NCBI GenBank assembly: GCA_964468125.1
Contig: CAYXVF010000002.1
Span: forward strand, 1-64,000
Length of the DNA stretch: 64,000 bases
Direction: 5' to 3'
Origin: CAYXVF01 sp964468125
Lineage (GTDB): Bacteria; Myxococcota; XYA12-FULL-58-9; CAYXVF01
Positions 1-9,111 of this stretch are shown here, piece by piece. Numbering within the stretch: the first letter of the stretch is position 1; every line of letters starts with the position of its first letter. Both the position numbers and the translations under genes were made by a program. The notes beneath the pieces are model-generated. The model was not told where the DNA came from and did not search any database. It saw only the letters and a program-made list of their open reading frames with translations.

Positions 1-29
1 CGGGCCGACTCCCCGATTTCTCAGGAGAA

Positions 30-272
30 GAGAATGTCAGCAGGTCGATTTCTCCTATTCGGAGAATGGCAGCAGGTCGATTTCTCCTTTCTCCTCAATT
101 TCTCCTCACCTTTCGGAGAATGGCAGCAGGTCGATTTCTCCTTTTCTCCTCGGAGAATGGCAGCAGGTCGATTTCTCCTATTTCTCCTCGGAGAATGGCA
201 GCAGGTCGATTTCTCCTTTTCTCCTTCGGAGAATGGCAGCAGGTCGATTTCTCCGATTTCTCCGATTTCTCC
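30..272. repeat. Tandem hairpin repeat array (about 38 bp period)
   Basis: Five near-identical 27-bp units lie at 61-87, 115-141, 152-178, 190-216 and 228-254, with a degenerate unit at 30-55. Each begins GGAGAA and ends TTCTCC, so each can fold into a 6-bp stem around a 15-nt loop containing GGCAGCAGGTCGA. Spacers are 10-27 bp, are themselves made of TTTCTCC-like words, and the last three periods are 37-38 bp. The array ends in a 9-bp tandem (GATTTCTCC, 255-263 and 264-272). It stops 19 bp from the stop codon of the next gene. The same end sequence reappears beside the N gap at 51912. Confidence 0.9.
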
Positions 273-290
273 CTCTCCCGTACAAACGAA

Positions 291-2726
291 TCAGCCGACA
301 CGGCTCCGCTCGAGCTCCCGCAACCACGCTTCCCAAACACGAATCACGGGCTCCTTCTCAGCAGGTGTCCAGCCGGAGTCAAAGGTTCCCGTGTAGCCGG
401 TCATCAGTTGGAGCTCGATGAATGCGATGCGCTGCAGATTCCCGTTTTCGTGCCGAAGGCTCGCCACGAGCCAGGCTTCGCGTGGCTTGACGTAGTTGGC
501 GCGCCACCACTCAGCCCACTGAGTGACGTCTTGGTCAAAGGCTTGGGCGCAGATCACCGCTAGGGCCGAGGTGGCCGCGGCACGAAGCGGTTGTTGCGGC
601 GAGACCACCAGCGGAATGAGGGACGGCACCGCTCGGGGATCGCGAAGCTGTCCCAACACCTGGACCGTCGTGACCTGTGTTTCGAGCACCGGCACCTTGA
701 GCTGCTCGCGCAGGCTTTGAAGGATGCGGGTGTAGGCGGACTCGCTGGTGTAGCCGCGGAGTGCATCGGCGGCGAGGTATCGGATCCGTGGCTCTACGTC
801 GTAGAGACGGCGAGCCACCGAGTCGAGCGCGGTGGGATACTGAACCGATAGAAAGAAATAAGTGGCAACAAAACGCTGATTTCGGTCTCGACTCTCTAGG
901 AATGGGAGTACCAAGCCTGCCACCGATTGGCCGCGGCGTAGCAGTAGCTCGCAAAGACCTCCGAGACTCGAAAAACTCGGCAGTCTCGTGTCGTCGCTGA
1001 AGGGATCGAGAGTCAGCGGACCGGGGAAACGCGCTTGAATCTCGTTGTCGATGTTCGAGCCCAGTAACAAGAGCTTGTCGACCGCGCCGGAACGAGTAGA
1101 GCTGTCCAAGGCGCTCAAGCTATCGAAGAGGAGATCGATCGGGTCCACCTGTGTGCCAGCGACCTCGATCTGCTGCTCGGACCGACCATGCTGGAGGGAC
1201 GGGGCGGCCATCGCTTCTATGATCACGTCATTCCAATCCACGGCGGGTTGAGTGCTGTGCACACGGGGTGCCGGATTGCTGGCGCTCGATTCCATCGAAG
1301 ACGACGCTGCATCGACCAGTACGTCTTCCCAGTCTGCGAGCGACTCTTCCGGTGATTCCCCGACATCCGAGAACGCGACGTATTCGTCGTCATCATCGTC
1401 GTCGTCGTTGACCGCTGCCGCCGCGGCGGGGATCGCGTCCTCCCAACCCACGTCGACGTCACTCCAAGACTCCTCCTCGCTGCTCGGCGCTTCCTTGTGA
1501 GTCGACTCTTCTTCGATAATCTCGAAGTCGCCCTCGGCGAGGAGCTCCGGTTCTTCGAGGGGCGGCGCCTCCGGCTCGTCTTCCATGCGAGGCGGGCGAA
1601 CGGTGGCCGCCGGCGACTGGACGGCGGGCGACTCGCTCGCTCCCAGTGACGTCTCCGCAGCTTGAACGCGTTTGCGGCGTCGGATCAGGTTTTCGAGGCA
1701 CATGCCTACGCGGTGTGCGAGGAGCAGGAGCCCAGAGACGCGTCGGCTCGGAACCGGACGCGGGCCATTATCCGCGTAGACAACCGCGACGAGCTTCCCG
1801 CGAACGAGAATCGGAGCGAGGAGTGCGGTGCGCGGCGGTTGTCGGTCGAGTTGACGGAGCAAGTCCTCGTTGAAGCTGTTCTTCGGAAGAGGACCGAGAT
1901 AATGCCCTTGAGTGGCGTAAATAGTCTGAAAGACGGACGGGTTGGCGACAGGAATCGAGATCTGTGCGATCCGCGCCGTGTGCTCCGGATCGATGCCGCG
2001 CCAGCCGTTGATGTAGTCGCCCTGGACCACGAACATGCAGACGTAGTCGAATACACCCACGGCGATCTCGAGAAGGATCTCAACGACCGCATCCCGGTTC
2101 GGAGCCGTATCCAGGCGGGCCAACAACGCAGCGATGTCCGAGCCCGACCGTGAGACGCCCTTGCGGCGCACCGCGCCCTCGAGGCTACTGCTCGGCAGAC
2201 CCCAGGAGAGGAAATGCTCACCCGCCGGTGGCTCGTGCAGCGGGCGAGGGGGTTCCCCGTCGAGTCGACTCAGGAGAGCTTCGAAACGAGGCAGGAGCTT
2301 GGTCGCGTAGAGGCGGTGCATTGCGTAGTGCAGCCGGGCCTCCGTCGTCACTGTCGCATTGACGTGAAGCTGTAGCCGTTCGCGAATGCGCGCGAAGAGC
2401 TGAGGATCGGGCTCGCTGTTGACCAGCACACTGAGGTTCGGCCCGATCAACCGGAAGGGCACCATTCGATACGCTTCTGCGAATTGGAGCGGGAAGATCC
2501 GAGGGATGTGCGCTTCGACCGTGTCGATGTCGCTCTTTTCGCCTACTGGGAGCCGGTAAGCGTCTCCGAGGGCACGAAGTAGGTCGCTCTCCCCCACGGC
2601 ACCGATCTCGAGAAGGTTGGTGTCGAGGCTGCCTTCGTAGAGAACCTGGCGGCGCTGAACCTCGTCGATGGTGTCCCGGCCGACGAGCCGTTCACTCTCG
2701 AGAATCTGCGCCAACCGATCGGTCAT
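291..2726 (-). CDS. GspE-N/MshEN-like, GAF-like and HEAT-repeat protein
   Basis: An 811-residue cytoplasmic protein with no signal peptide or membrane segment. Residues 1-165 resemble the GspE/PilB N-terminal (MshEN) fold, which in some proteins binds cyclic di-GMP (RLAQILESERLVGRD at the start, then a repeated GAVGESDLLRAL half). Residues about 175-350 look like a GAF-type sensor domain. Residues about 355-525 are a very acidic low-complexity linker with a run of seven Asp. Residues about 530-811 are helical HEAT/PBS-lyase-like repeats (for example DPRAVPSLIPLV). There is no ATPase domain, so it is not a pilus motor. It is the third gene of an operon, 17 bp after the GltJ-like gene. Inference: a scaffold or signalling protein; function unknown. 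Confidence 0.8.
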   Translation of the reverse strand: MTDRLAQILESERLVGRDTIDEVQRRQVLYEGSLDTNLLEIGAVGESDLLRALGDAYRLPVGEKSDIDTVEAHIPRIFPLQFAEAYRMVPFRLIGPNLSVLVNSEPDPQLFARIRERLQLHVNATVTTEARLHYAMHRLYATKLLPRFEALLSRLDGEPPRPLHEPPAGEHFLSWGLPSSSLEGAVRRKGVSRSGSDIAALLARLDTAPNRDAVVEILLEIAVGVFDYVCMFVVQGDYINGWRGIDPEHTARIAQISIPVANPSVFQTIYATQGHYLGPLPKNSFNEDLLRQLDRQPPRTALLAPILVRGKLVAVVYADNGPRPVPSRRVSGLLLLAHRVGMCLENLIRRRKRVQAAETSLGASESPAVQSPAATVRPPRMEDEPEAPPLEEPELLAEGDFEIIEEESTHKEAPSSEEESWSDVDVGWEDAIPAAAAAVNDDDDDDDEYVAFSDVGESPEESLADWEDVLVDAASSSMESSASNPAPRVHSTQPAVDWNDVIIEAMAAPSLQHGRSEQQIEVAGTQVDPIDLLFDSLSALDSSTRSGAVDKLLLLGSNIDNEIQARFPGPLTLDPFSDDTRLPSFSSLGGLCELLLRRGQSVAGLVLPFLESRDRNQRFVATYFFLSVQYPTALDSVARRLYDVEPRIRYLAADALRGYTSESAYTRILQSLREQLKVPVLETQVTTVQVLGQLRDPRAVPSLIPLVVSPQQPLRAAATSALAVICAQAFDQDVTQWAEWWRANYVKPREAWLVASLRHENGNLQRIAFIELQLMTGYTGTFDSGWTPAEKEPVIRVWEAWLRELERSRVG

Positions 2727-2743
2727 GGAATCTCAAACCGCCG

Positions 2744-5146
2744 TCACAACCCTAACGTAAGGACGTAGGGGAAAACCACCGTCACCGGCTCTCCGTTGAA
2801 CCGAGGGAACTTCCAAGTCATCACCCGCTTGACTGTGCACTGACCCATACTCGATCCCTTGTACTGCTCGGTGTTGATCGCAGCTTCGATTACCTTTCCG
2901 GTGGCGTCGATGGTGATCTGCACTTCCATTCGGCCGCTGAGTTTCTCGCCTTTGCGCGCGGCTTCGGTCAGACAGAGCTTCATCGAGCTCTGCTTCTCCT
3001 TGATGACCTTCTGAATGGCATCTTGTGTGAGGCCATCAGGGAGGTCGGCGGTCGATATTTCCTCCGGGGCCTTGAGGCTCGGTTTGTCGCTCGATTTTCG
3101 GTCGTCTCCAAAGAGTGAGCCGGCGAGGGATTTCTTCTCGTCGGAAAGATCGCTGTCTTCCTTGATCCCCTCGGTAACAATTTCACCTGTCTTGCCGCCC
3201 GATTTCCCGCCGGCGCCTTTGCCCTTCTTCGGTGGGGGCGCCGCGCCGAGTCCGAGAAGCTTATTCTGCAGTCGTTTTCGCTCCGCCGGATCGCTCGCGG
3301 TCTGCAATTTGGAGCGGGTTCTCTCGATGGCCCGGCTCTTGTTCGGATCTTCGAGTCCGGTGAGGTCGTATGCCAGTCCCATCCCGGGAATCGTGTAGAT
3401 CCCCATCACGTCGAGCGCGATCACGCCTCCGAGCAATAGGACGACGAGGACGCCGATCACGGCCGAGATGAAGTTGTTGCGTCGACGTTTGAAGATCCCA
3501 GCGGTCGCCATGAACACGCGGGTCTGTTCACCGGGAGGCGCGTCGTGGTACTCGCCGCCGGGCAGGGGCCTGAGCTCCTCTTGCTCGTTGAACGCTTCGC
3601 GATGGGATTCGAGCTCGTCGTCCACGTCCCTTGGACCGCCGAAGGGGGCATCGAGACTGCCGAAGGGATCGCTACTCTCCTGGCTCATGGCTTCGCCGGG
3701 GCTCGAAATATCGTCCCGCCCCATGCGCTCACCGGTGGGCTCGCCAGCGAGGTCGACAGCCGCGGCAATGTCACCCAGGGGCTGCACCATGGTGCGAGCC
3801 TTGTGGAACTGACTCGGCGCTTGCGCTTCGTCGGTGTCCACTCGAAAGCCGGCTTCGTCTCTGTTGTCGGTGGGCGGCTCGATGTCCGGAAACGATTGCT
3901 CGCTCGTGATCTCCCTAGAGAACGGAGTTGAGTCCGGCTCGAGCTCAGCGCCCTGAGCGGCGAGCGTGGGATCGCTGCCCAGCGCCGCCTGTGACTCCGG
4001 GACGCCAGGCAAGGTCGGCATGTCTGCCTGCATTCGCTCCCGGGCTGGCTCGGCGGTGGTCGCGTCATCATCGCCCATCTCCCGCACCGGTTTCTTCTCG
4101 TCTGCGAATCCGGCCGAACCCTGCTCCCTGCTTGCGAAAGCGCCGTTGTCAAAGCCCGACTGGAGGCCCGCCGGCTCGTTGAAGTCGTCATCGAAACCAT
4201 CGTTGAAGTCGACGTCGAAATCATCGGCGGTCTCGCGTGCCGAAGAAGGCTGACTCTCAGAGGCCGCGCGTTCTTCTTTTGCCGCGGCGATGTGTTGTTG
4301 AAGCGTGTTCACATCCATCATCGCCGTGGAGTCGTTGAACATGTCGCCCGGCGCGCTAGGCTCGCCCGTGGATGGGGTCGCCGTGGATGCGGCCGCCGCG
4401 GACGCGGTCTTTGCTCTCATCTCCGCGACCTGCGCCTCGAGCTCGCGCGCGTCCATCGTGGCGGTGCGTTCGTCGAACATGCTCACCGGCTGTGCCGGTT
4501 CGGCTTTCGCCGCGGCGATGTGTTCCTGGAGCGTACTGACGTCCATCATTGCGGTGGACTCACCGGAGCCCGGTGATTCCGGGGCGGCGGCGAGCTCCCG
4601 GAGCGGAGCAACTTCGCCCAAACGCTTCCAGTCCGCCATGCCGTTCATCCAGACGAAGGTCCGATGGCTGATTTCCTGGCGCTGAAGCATGTCTCGAACC
4701 GCGGAGAGTGACACCGGGCCTTTTTGCTCGCCGGAGATGAGCACGTACCACTCCGCGGGCTCAGAGGGCGCTCTAGACGATTGGTTTCGCAGCTCGTTGA
4801 GCTGGTTCAGGGAGACCACAGCGGTCGAAGCCATGCTCTCGTTCATCGGCTCTGGGGCGAACTGCGCTGCGGCTGGTGTTGCTGGGCGCTGCTGCTCTTC
4901 TTCTGCGGCCCGACGGCGCAGCTCCTGCAGTTGCCCGAGCGGCGCCACCCGGGTCGACTCCGCTCTCTCTCCGGGAAGCTCCTCCGGCTCGCTCGGCGAG
5001 GGTTGCTGTTTCGCCTTCTCAGCTTTTCGCTTCAGGCGAATATTCGTGCCGCATATCTTGCAGCGAAACTTCACCGATGCTCCGGTGGGGAGCTTCTCAT
5101 CCGCGATGGAGTAGCGGGTCTTGCAGTTCGGGCAGGCGAATTTCAC
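2744..5146 (-). CDS. GltJ/AgmX-like zinc-ribbon, GYF, TonB-like transmembrane protein
   Basis: An 800-residue protein. An MJ0042-type zinc ribbon opens it (C5, C8, C29, C32). A GYF_2-type domain lies near residues 132-180 (EWYVLISGEQKGPVS, then W..GMADWKRL). A long disordered acidic region follows, with several repeats of the form STAMMDVxTLQ. A single transmembrane helix sits near residues 550-575. The last 100 residues form an AgmX/PglI C-terminal TonB-like domain. This order matches GltJ/AgmX of the Myxococcus gliding machinery, in which zinc-ribbon and GYF modules bind partners in the cytoplasm and the tail works in the periplasm. I chose the GTG at 5146 because it overlaps the upstream stop (GTGA) and places the zinc ribbon at the extreme N terminus; an ATG at 5221 would add 25 unlike residues. 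The family is certain, a motility role is inferred. Confidence 0.88.
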   Translation of the reverse strand: MKFACPNCKTRYSIADEKLPTGASVKFRCKICGTNIRLKRKAEKAKQQPSPSEPEELPGERAESTRVAPLGQLQELRRRAAEEEQQRPATPAAAQFAPEPMNESMASTAVVSLNQLNELRNQSSRAPSEPAEWYVLISGEQKGPVSLSAVRDMLQRQEISHRTFVWMNGMADWKRLGEVAPLRELAAAPESPGSGESTAMMDVSTLQEHIAAAKAEPAQPVSMFDERTATMDARELEAQVAEMRAKTASAAAASTATPSTGEPSAPGDMFNDSTAMMDVNTLQQHIAAAKEERAASESQPSSARETADDFDVDFNDGFDDDFNEPAGLQSGFDNGAFASREQGSAGFADEKKPVREMGDDDATTAEPARERMQADMPTLPGVPESQAALGSDPTLAAQGAELEPDSTPFSREITSEQSFPDIEPPTDNRDEAGFRVDTDEAQAPSQFHKARTMVQPLGDIAAAVDLAGEPTGERMGRDDISSPGEAMSQESSDPFGSLDAPFGGPRDVDDELESHREAFNEQEELRPLPGGEYHDAPPGEQTRVFMATAGIFKRRRNNFISAVIGVLVVLLLGGVIALDVMGIYTIPGMGLAYDLTGLEDPNKSRAIERTRSKLQTASDPAERKRLQNKLLGLGAAPPPKKGKGAGGKSGGKTGEIVTEGIKEDSDLSDEKKSLAGSLFGDDRKSSDKPSLKAPEEISTADLPDGLTQDAIQKVIKEKQSSMKLCLTEAARKGEKLSGRMEVQITIDATGKVIEAAINTEQYKGSSMGQCTVKRVMTWKFPRFNGEPVTVVFPYVLTLGL

Positions 5147-6564
5147 AGGATGCTCACCAGGTGCGACTTGATTTGCTCGCGGACGTCGTCGCTCGGGGCG
5201 GCCCGAAGGGAGCGCTCCCACATCTCGATCGCCTTATTCCGAAAGCCCTTGGTCTGATAGAGGAGCGCGAGGTTCTTCGTAGCCGCAAACATGGTCGGTT
5301 TGAGCTCGATCGCACGCTCGTAGTGATAGATCGCTTGTAGCGGCCGTTCCTGTCGCTCGAGTACCCGTGCCAACATGAACTGAACACGAGAGGAGAATGG
5401 CTCGGCGGCTTCTGCAGCCTTCAGCTTGTCGAAAGCCTCTTCGAGCTGGCCAGATTTGTACGCTTCGACACCCTGTGTGTAATTGCGAAGCGCCTCGGCG
5501 GGAAGCTCGGTAACGTCACTTCGCTCCGTGGTTTCGAGCAACTGACTGACGTGGTGTCGGAGCTCCGCGACCCGGAACGGTTTCTCGAGGAAGGCGTCGA
5601 CCTGATAAGTCGTTTTGATGTCCTCGGCGATGCGCCAGCCGCGATAGATCGCCGAGATCATCAACACCGGAGTCTTCGCAAAGCGTTTGCTCTCCTTCAG
5701 TTTTCGCACGATCTCGAAACCGTGGACCTCCGGGAGCATCGCGTCGGTGATGACCAGGTCTGGCCTGTATTGTTTGATCTTGTGCAGGGCGTCGACTCCG
5801 CGCACCGACGAAACGATATTGACATCGAGTGATTTCAGCGTCGTGACTAGCAGCTTTAGAATTTCGGGCTCATCGTCGATGACAATCACTGTATCGGCGC
5901 CTTCACCCACCCAGTGGTCGTAGCCCTCCTTCTGGGGACTCGCCGGGGGCTCGACGATCGCATCTTCGTTCAACTCGATCGTGTCGTCTCCATCGGGTGC
6001 CTCGTCGACTTCGATCTCGACCTCCATAGCCACTTCGTCTTCCGCGGAAACGGAGCCGCCCGTGACGATCGCGACGTAACCATACTGATCCGCGTCTTCG
6101 GCGCTGGCGCGCGGCCCCAAATACGGATCGCTGCTGTCTGCGTAGGCTTCCTCCACCGCGCTCAACAGGCGCCTGCGCATTGCGACATAGGGAAGGACGG
6201 AGAAGCCGGTGACGAAAGCGATCTCGTCGCGAACGCCGAGATTGTCCGGGCTACTCATCGCGAGAAGCAGATTCGAGTCTTCGAGCCGGAGAGGAATCAT
6301 TTCCTCCCGAGACGCGACCTCTTTCGGAATGCGGTTCAACAATGCGCGTGGCAACACGGAGCGGGTGAGATCGACGGCGGGAACGCCATGCTGCTTGGCG
6401 AGAAACTGCAGGACCTCCTGCTCGCTCACGAGTCCGAGATCAACCGCGGCGCTCGCGAAGCGAGTCTTCGTCGCGTTTGCGTGCGCGTCGATAGCGGGCA
6501 CGTCCTTTTGTTTCAGGAGACCTGCTTCAACCAGCAACTCTCCGATGCGTCGCTTTTGGGCCAT
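5143..6564 (-). CDS. GspE-N/MshEN, response-regulator receiver and TPR protein
   Basis: A 473-residue soluble protein. Residues 1-170 are a GspE/PilB N-terminal domain (RRIGELLVEAGLL, then DLGLVSEQEVLQFL). Residues about 215-335 are an intact CheY-like receiver: acidic pair in VIDDEPE, phosphoacceptor Asp in LVITDAMLPE, Ser in MISA and Lys in EKPF. The C terminus holds about three TPRs (YERAIELKPT, KNLALLYQTKG). There is no output DNA-binding domain. The start at 6564 is the Met directly before the conserved fold; the longer open frame to 6864 gives a non-conserved arginine-rich leader. It overlaps the GltJ-like gene by 4 bp and heads a three-gene operon. Inference: a phosphorylation-controlled adaptor for the membrane protein encoded next. 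Confidence 0.83.
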   Translation of the reverse strand: MAQKRRIGELLVEAGLLKQKDVPAIDAHANATKTRFASAAVDLGLVSEQEVLQFLAKQHGVPAVDLTRSVLPRALLNRIPKEVASREEMIPLRLEDSNLLLAMSSPDNLGVRDEIAFVTGFSVLPYVAMRRRLLSAVEEAYADSSDPYLGPRASAEDADQYGYVAIVTGGSVSAEDEVAMEVEIEVDEAPDGDDTIELNEDAIVEPPASPQKEGYDHWVGEGADTVIVIDDEPEILKLLVTTLKSLDVNIVSSVRGVDALHKIKQYRPDLVITDAMLPEVHGFEIVRKLKESKRFAKTPVLMISAIYRGWRIAEDIKTTYQVDAFLEKPFRVAELRHHVSQLLETTERSDVTELPAEALRNYTQGVEAYKSGQLEEAFDKLKAAEAAEPFSSRVQFMLARVLERQERPLQAIYHYERAIELKPTMFAATKNLALLYQTKGFRNKAIEMWERSLRAAPSDDVREQIKSHLVSIL

Positions 6565-6719
6565 GATGATTTTGCGCGCGGGCGAGCCTCGTTGCGTGCA
6601 CTGCGTAGGGCGCGAGCGGCCGACCATACGACTATAGAAGCGCCCAAATTCCCGGAAAGTGTATAGCCCCGAACCACCGCGGTCTAGTTCGTGGCGCGCC
6701 CGGGTGAGCCCTCGGAGGC

Positions 6720-7325
6720 TCAAAAGGGCAGCTCGCTGTCGTCGACCGGTGTTTCCTCGTCCACGGCGAAGGGCGAGGTTTGGGTGGCGGGGGCCCGCGG
6801 CTGAAACGATGTGTAGAGCTTGGTGAGGTCGTTGGCGTAGGAGCCGGCGACGGGCTCGGCGCACTCGAAATGGAAGATGTACGCGTCAGTTCCCGCGACA
6901 ACGTAGATTTCCTCGAGGGCTCGGGGATATTGCGCGTTGCCGTGAAAGTCATAGGCGCCCACCACCGACGCGGCCGGGTGTCCGGCGACCCGAACGTCTC
7001 GCTTCTGGGCAAGGCGAAAGCCCGGGAGCTTGCTCAGGCGGTCTTCGAGCGCATTGAGAAGAAGCTGTCGGGGGTGTGCACCGGTGGGCACGGTGACGCG
7101 TCGAATGTAGAGGGCGCCGTGGCCAGGGAGCCGGGTACTGCGAAACTGAATCGTGTCTGGGTCGCCATCCACCAGCGCCGCGCCCCAGGTCGGGGGGATA
7201 TTGATGCTGAAGATCCGGTTTGGTGCGACAAACGCTGTTCCCTCTTCTTGGAACATTGCGGGCATCTCCGCCCTGGCGGGGACGGAGATAGCGAACAAGA
7301 CAACGAAGATGGCGGCTCTACTCAT
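6720..7325 (-). CDS. Secreted protein of unknown function
   Basis: A 201-residue protein with a clear signal peptide (hydrophobic AAIFVVLFAISV, cleavage probably after ARAE). The mature part begins GTAFVAPNRIFSINIPPTW and continues as a mixed alpha/beta domain, with YIRRVTVPTGAHP and IYVVAGTDAYIFHFECAE. That pattern recalls DcrB/PsbP-type domains of lipoproteins, but I do not recognise a specific family. It is the last gene of a coupled nadC-birA-this operon and overlaps birA by 4 bp (ATGA). The tail is rich in Pro, Thr and Asp and ends SELPF. Its linkage to biotin and NAD enzymes may be only transcriptional. Confidence 0.75.
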   Translation of the reverse strand: MSRAAIFVVLFAISVPARAEMPAMFQEEGTAFVAPNRIFSINIPPTWGAALVDGDPDTIQFRSTRLPGHGALYIRRVTVPTGAHPRQLLLNALEDRLSKLPGFRLAQKRDVRVAGHPAASVVGAYDFHGNAQYPRALEEIYVVAGTDAYIFHFECAEPVAGSYANDLTKLYTSFQPRAPATQTSPFAVDEETPVDDSELPF

Positions 7326-8074
7326 GGATTTCTCGACCCTGATCGAACGTAGCGTATCTCACCTGACCTTACCCGCTGGACGCCGTTTTGGGTGTGAATC
7401 CGCAGCGCGCCGTCCGGATCGATGCCCTCGACGACGCCTTGGATGGTTTCATCGCCGAGCTCGACACTCACCTCTTGCCCCGTGAGGACGTGATGGGCTT
7501 CGAGCTCGTCCACCAGCGCCTCGAGCCCATGAGTCCGAAAGCGACGGTAGCGCGTTTCGAGCGCGTCCAGAACTGACCGTGCCAAGGCGGACGCGCTCGG
7601 CTGCCCCTCGACGAGATCGGCGAGGCCGATGAAACGGGTCGTCAGCTCTTCTGGCAGCTCGACGTCTCCGCGCTCGTGCAAATTCAACCCGATCCCCACG
7701 AGGACGACGTCCGGCTCCGTGCTCTCCACCAGGATCCCCGCGAGCTTCTTTCGCCCGACCACCACGTCATTGGGCCACTTGATGCGTGCGCCCTCGGCAC
7801 CGGCGCCGGCACACGCGGCGCGAACGGCAAGGCCTGCCACGAGCGCCAACTGTGGCAGGTGCTGAGGATCGATCCCCGTAGGTCGGAGGACCGTGGTCAT
7901 GTACAGCCCCCCTTCCGGCGAGAACCAGCTCCGACCTCGACGGCCGCGCCCCTCGGTCTGGGTTCGTGCGCTCACCGTGGTTCCCTCCGGCGCGCCATCC
8001 CGCGCGCGCAGTCGGGCCAGGGCCATCGTGGAGGAGACGGAGTCTTCGTGCTCCAACAGATCCACAAAGCTCAT
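7322..8074 (-). CDS. birA: Biotin--[acetyl-CoA-carboxylase] ligase
   Basis: A 250-residue enzyme that activates biotin with ATP and attaches it to the biotin carboxyl carrier protein. The biotinyl-AMP loop GRGRRGRSWFSP near residue 45 is the signature of the family, followed by IKWPNDVVVGRKKLAGILVE. The C-terminal SH3-like domain is present (TIQGVVEGIDPDGALRI). The N-terminal winged-helix repressor domain of E. coli BirA is missing, so this is a ligase only and would not repress biotin genes. It overlaps nadC upstream and the secreted-protein gene downstream by 4 bp each, which suggests one translationally coupled operon. Confidence 0.95.
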   Translation of the reverse strand: MSFVDLLEHEDSVSSTMALARLRARDGAPEGTTVSARTQTEGRGRRGRSWFSPEGGLYMTTVLRPTGIDPQHLPQLALVAGLAVRAACAGAGAEGARIKWPNDVVVGRKKLAGILVESTEPDVVLVGIGLNLHERGDVELPEELTTRFIGLADLVEGQPSASALARSVLDALETRYRRFRTHGLEALVDELEAHHVLTGQEVSVELGDETIQGVVEGIDPDGALRIHTQNGVQRVRSGEIRYVRSGSRNP

Positions 8075-8946
8075 CGTGGGCTCCCGGGAAAATCGAGCGC
8101 GAGGTCAGCGGGGAGTGCACTGTGGGTGAGCAGACCCATGGAAATCCGATCGACGCCGGTGCTCGCGACTTCGGACACACGTTCGAGGGTCATGCCCCCG
8201 GAGGCCTCCAAGGGCACCGCGCCGGCCGCACGCTCAACCGCTGCTTTCATCATCTCTAGGCTGAAATTGTCGATCAGAATGAGATCGGGCTTCGCCACCA
8301 GCGCTTCGTCGAGCTGCTCCATCGTGTCCACCTCCACCTCGACGAAGACCCCTTCAGTGGCAAGCGCTCGAGCAGCTTCCACCGCTCTGCTCAGAGAACC
8401 GGCTGCGGCGATGTGGTTGTCCTTGATGATGATGCCGTCGTAGAGGCCGACGCGGTGATTCTCTCCGCCTCCTGTTGCGACGGCCGCTTTGTCGAGGATG
8501 CGCCAGCCGGGCATCGTCTTGCGCGTATCGAGGATCTTCGTCTTCGAGCCGGCTGGCAGCTGCGCGACCGCTCGTCGGGTCAGCTCGGCGATCCCACACA
8601 AGCGCATCAAGAAATTCAGAAGGGTCCGCTCGGCGGTCAGGATCGCCCGAACATCCCCCCGAAGCTCCGCGAGCGGCGTGCCGGCTGTTACCGCGTCCCC
8701 ATCACTGACATTCAAAGTCACCTGCGCATCCCGGTCGAAGCGGCGTAGCAATGCGCCCACCAAGGGGAGCGCGCAGGCGACGGTAGCGCTGCGTGCGGTA
8801 AGGATCGCCTGTGCATCGCGTCGCTCGGGGAAGATCGCTCGGGTTGTGAGATCGCCCGGACCGATGTCCTCGTCGAGCGCGAGTTGAATCAGAGCCTGTG
8901 CCTGCGGATGGGCGACGACGGCGTTCCAATCGGGGGGGGACGACAT
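8071..8946 (-). CDS. nadC: Nicotinate-nucleotide pyrophosphorylase (quinolinate phosphoribosyltransferase)
   Basis: A 291-residue cytoplasmic enzyme converting quinolinate and PRPP to nicotinate mononucleotide in de novo NAD synthesis. Visible family motifs are EDIGPGDLTTRAIFP at the N terminus, RTLLNFLMRLCGIAELT, ILDTRKTMPGWRILDK and HRVGLYDGIIIKDNH in the core, then FVEVEVDTMEQL and LEASGGM near the C terminus. Length is normal. It is the first gene of the minus-strand operon and overlaps birA by 4 bp. Its promoter must lie in the region shared with the divergent gene starting at 9112. Confidence 0.96.
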   Translation of the reverse strand: MSSPPDWNAVVAHPQAQALIQLALDEDIGPGDLTTRAIFPERRDAQAILTARSATVACALPLVGALLRRFDRDAQVTLNVSDGDAVTAGTPLAELRGDVRAILTAERTLLNFLMRLCGIAELTRRAVAQLPAGSKTKILDTRKTMPGWRILDKAAVATGGGENHRVGLYDGIIIKDNHIAAAGSLSRAVEAARALATEGVFVEVEVDTMEQLDEALVAKPDLILIDNFSLEMMKAAVERAAGAVPLEASGGMTLERVSEVASTGVDRISMGLLTHSALPADLALDFPGSPR

Positions 8947-9111
8947 GCGCGCTAGCCCTACACCATCCGCGGATTCGCCGCATCCCTCGCGTTCCCAGGG
9001 CTTGGGTGGGCAGGTGAAAGGCGTCGGTTTTGCCCTGACATGTCGCGTTGCGAGTCGGTACGCTTTGTGAGACTTGGTTCGGTCGTCTTAAAGTCCTCCG
9101 AGGGATCACTC

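Noticed and set aside
30..272. CRISPR-like appearance of the 27-bp repeats
   Set aside because: Spacers are 10-27 bp and repeat each other; no unique spacers and no cas genes in the window.
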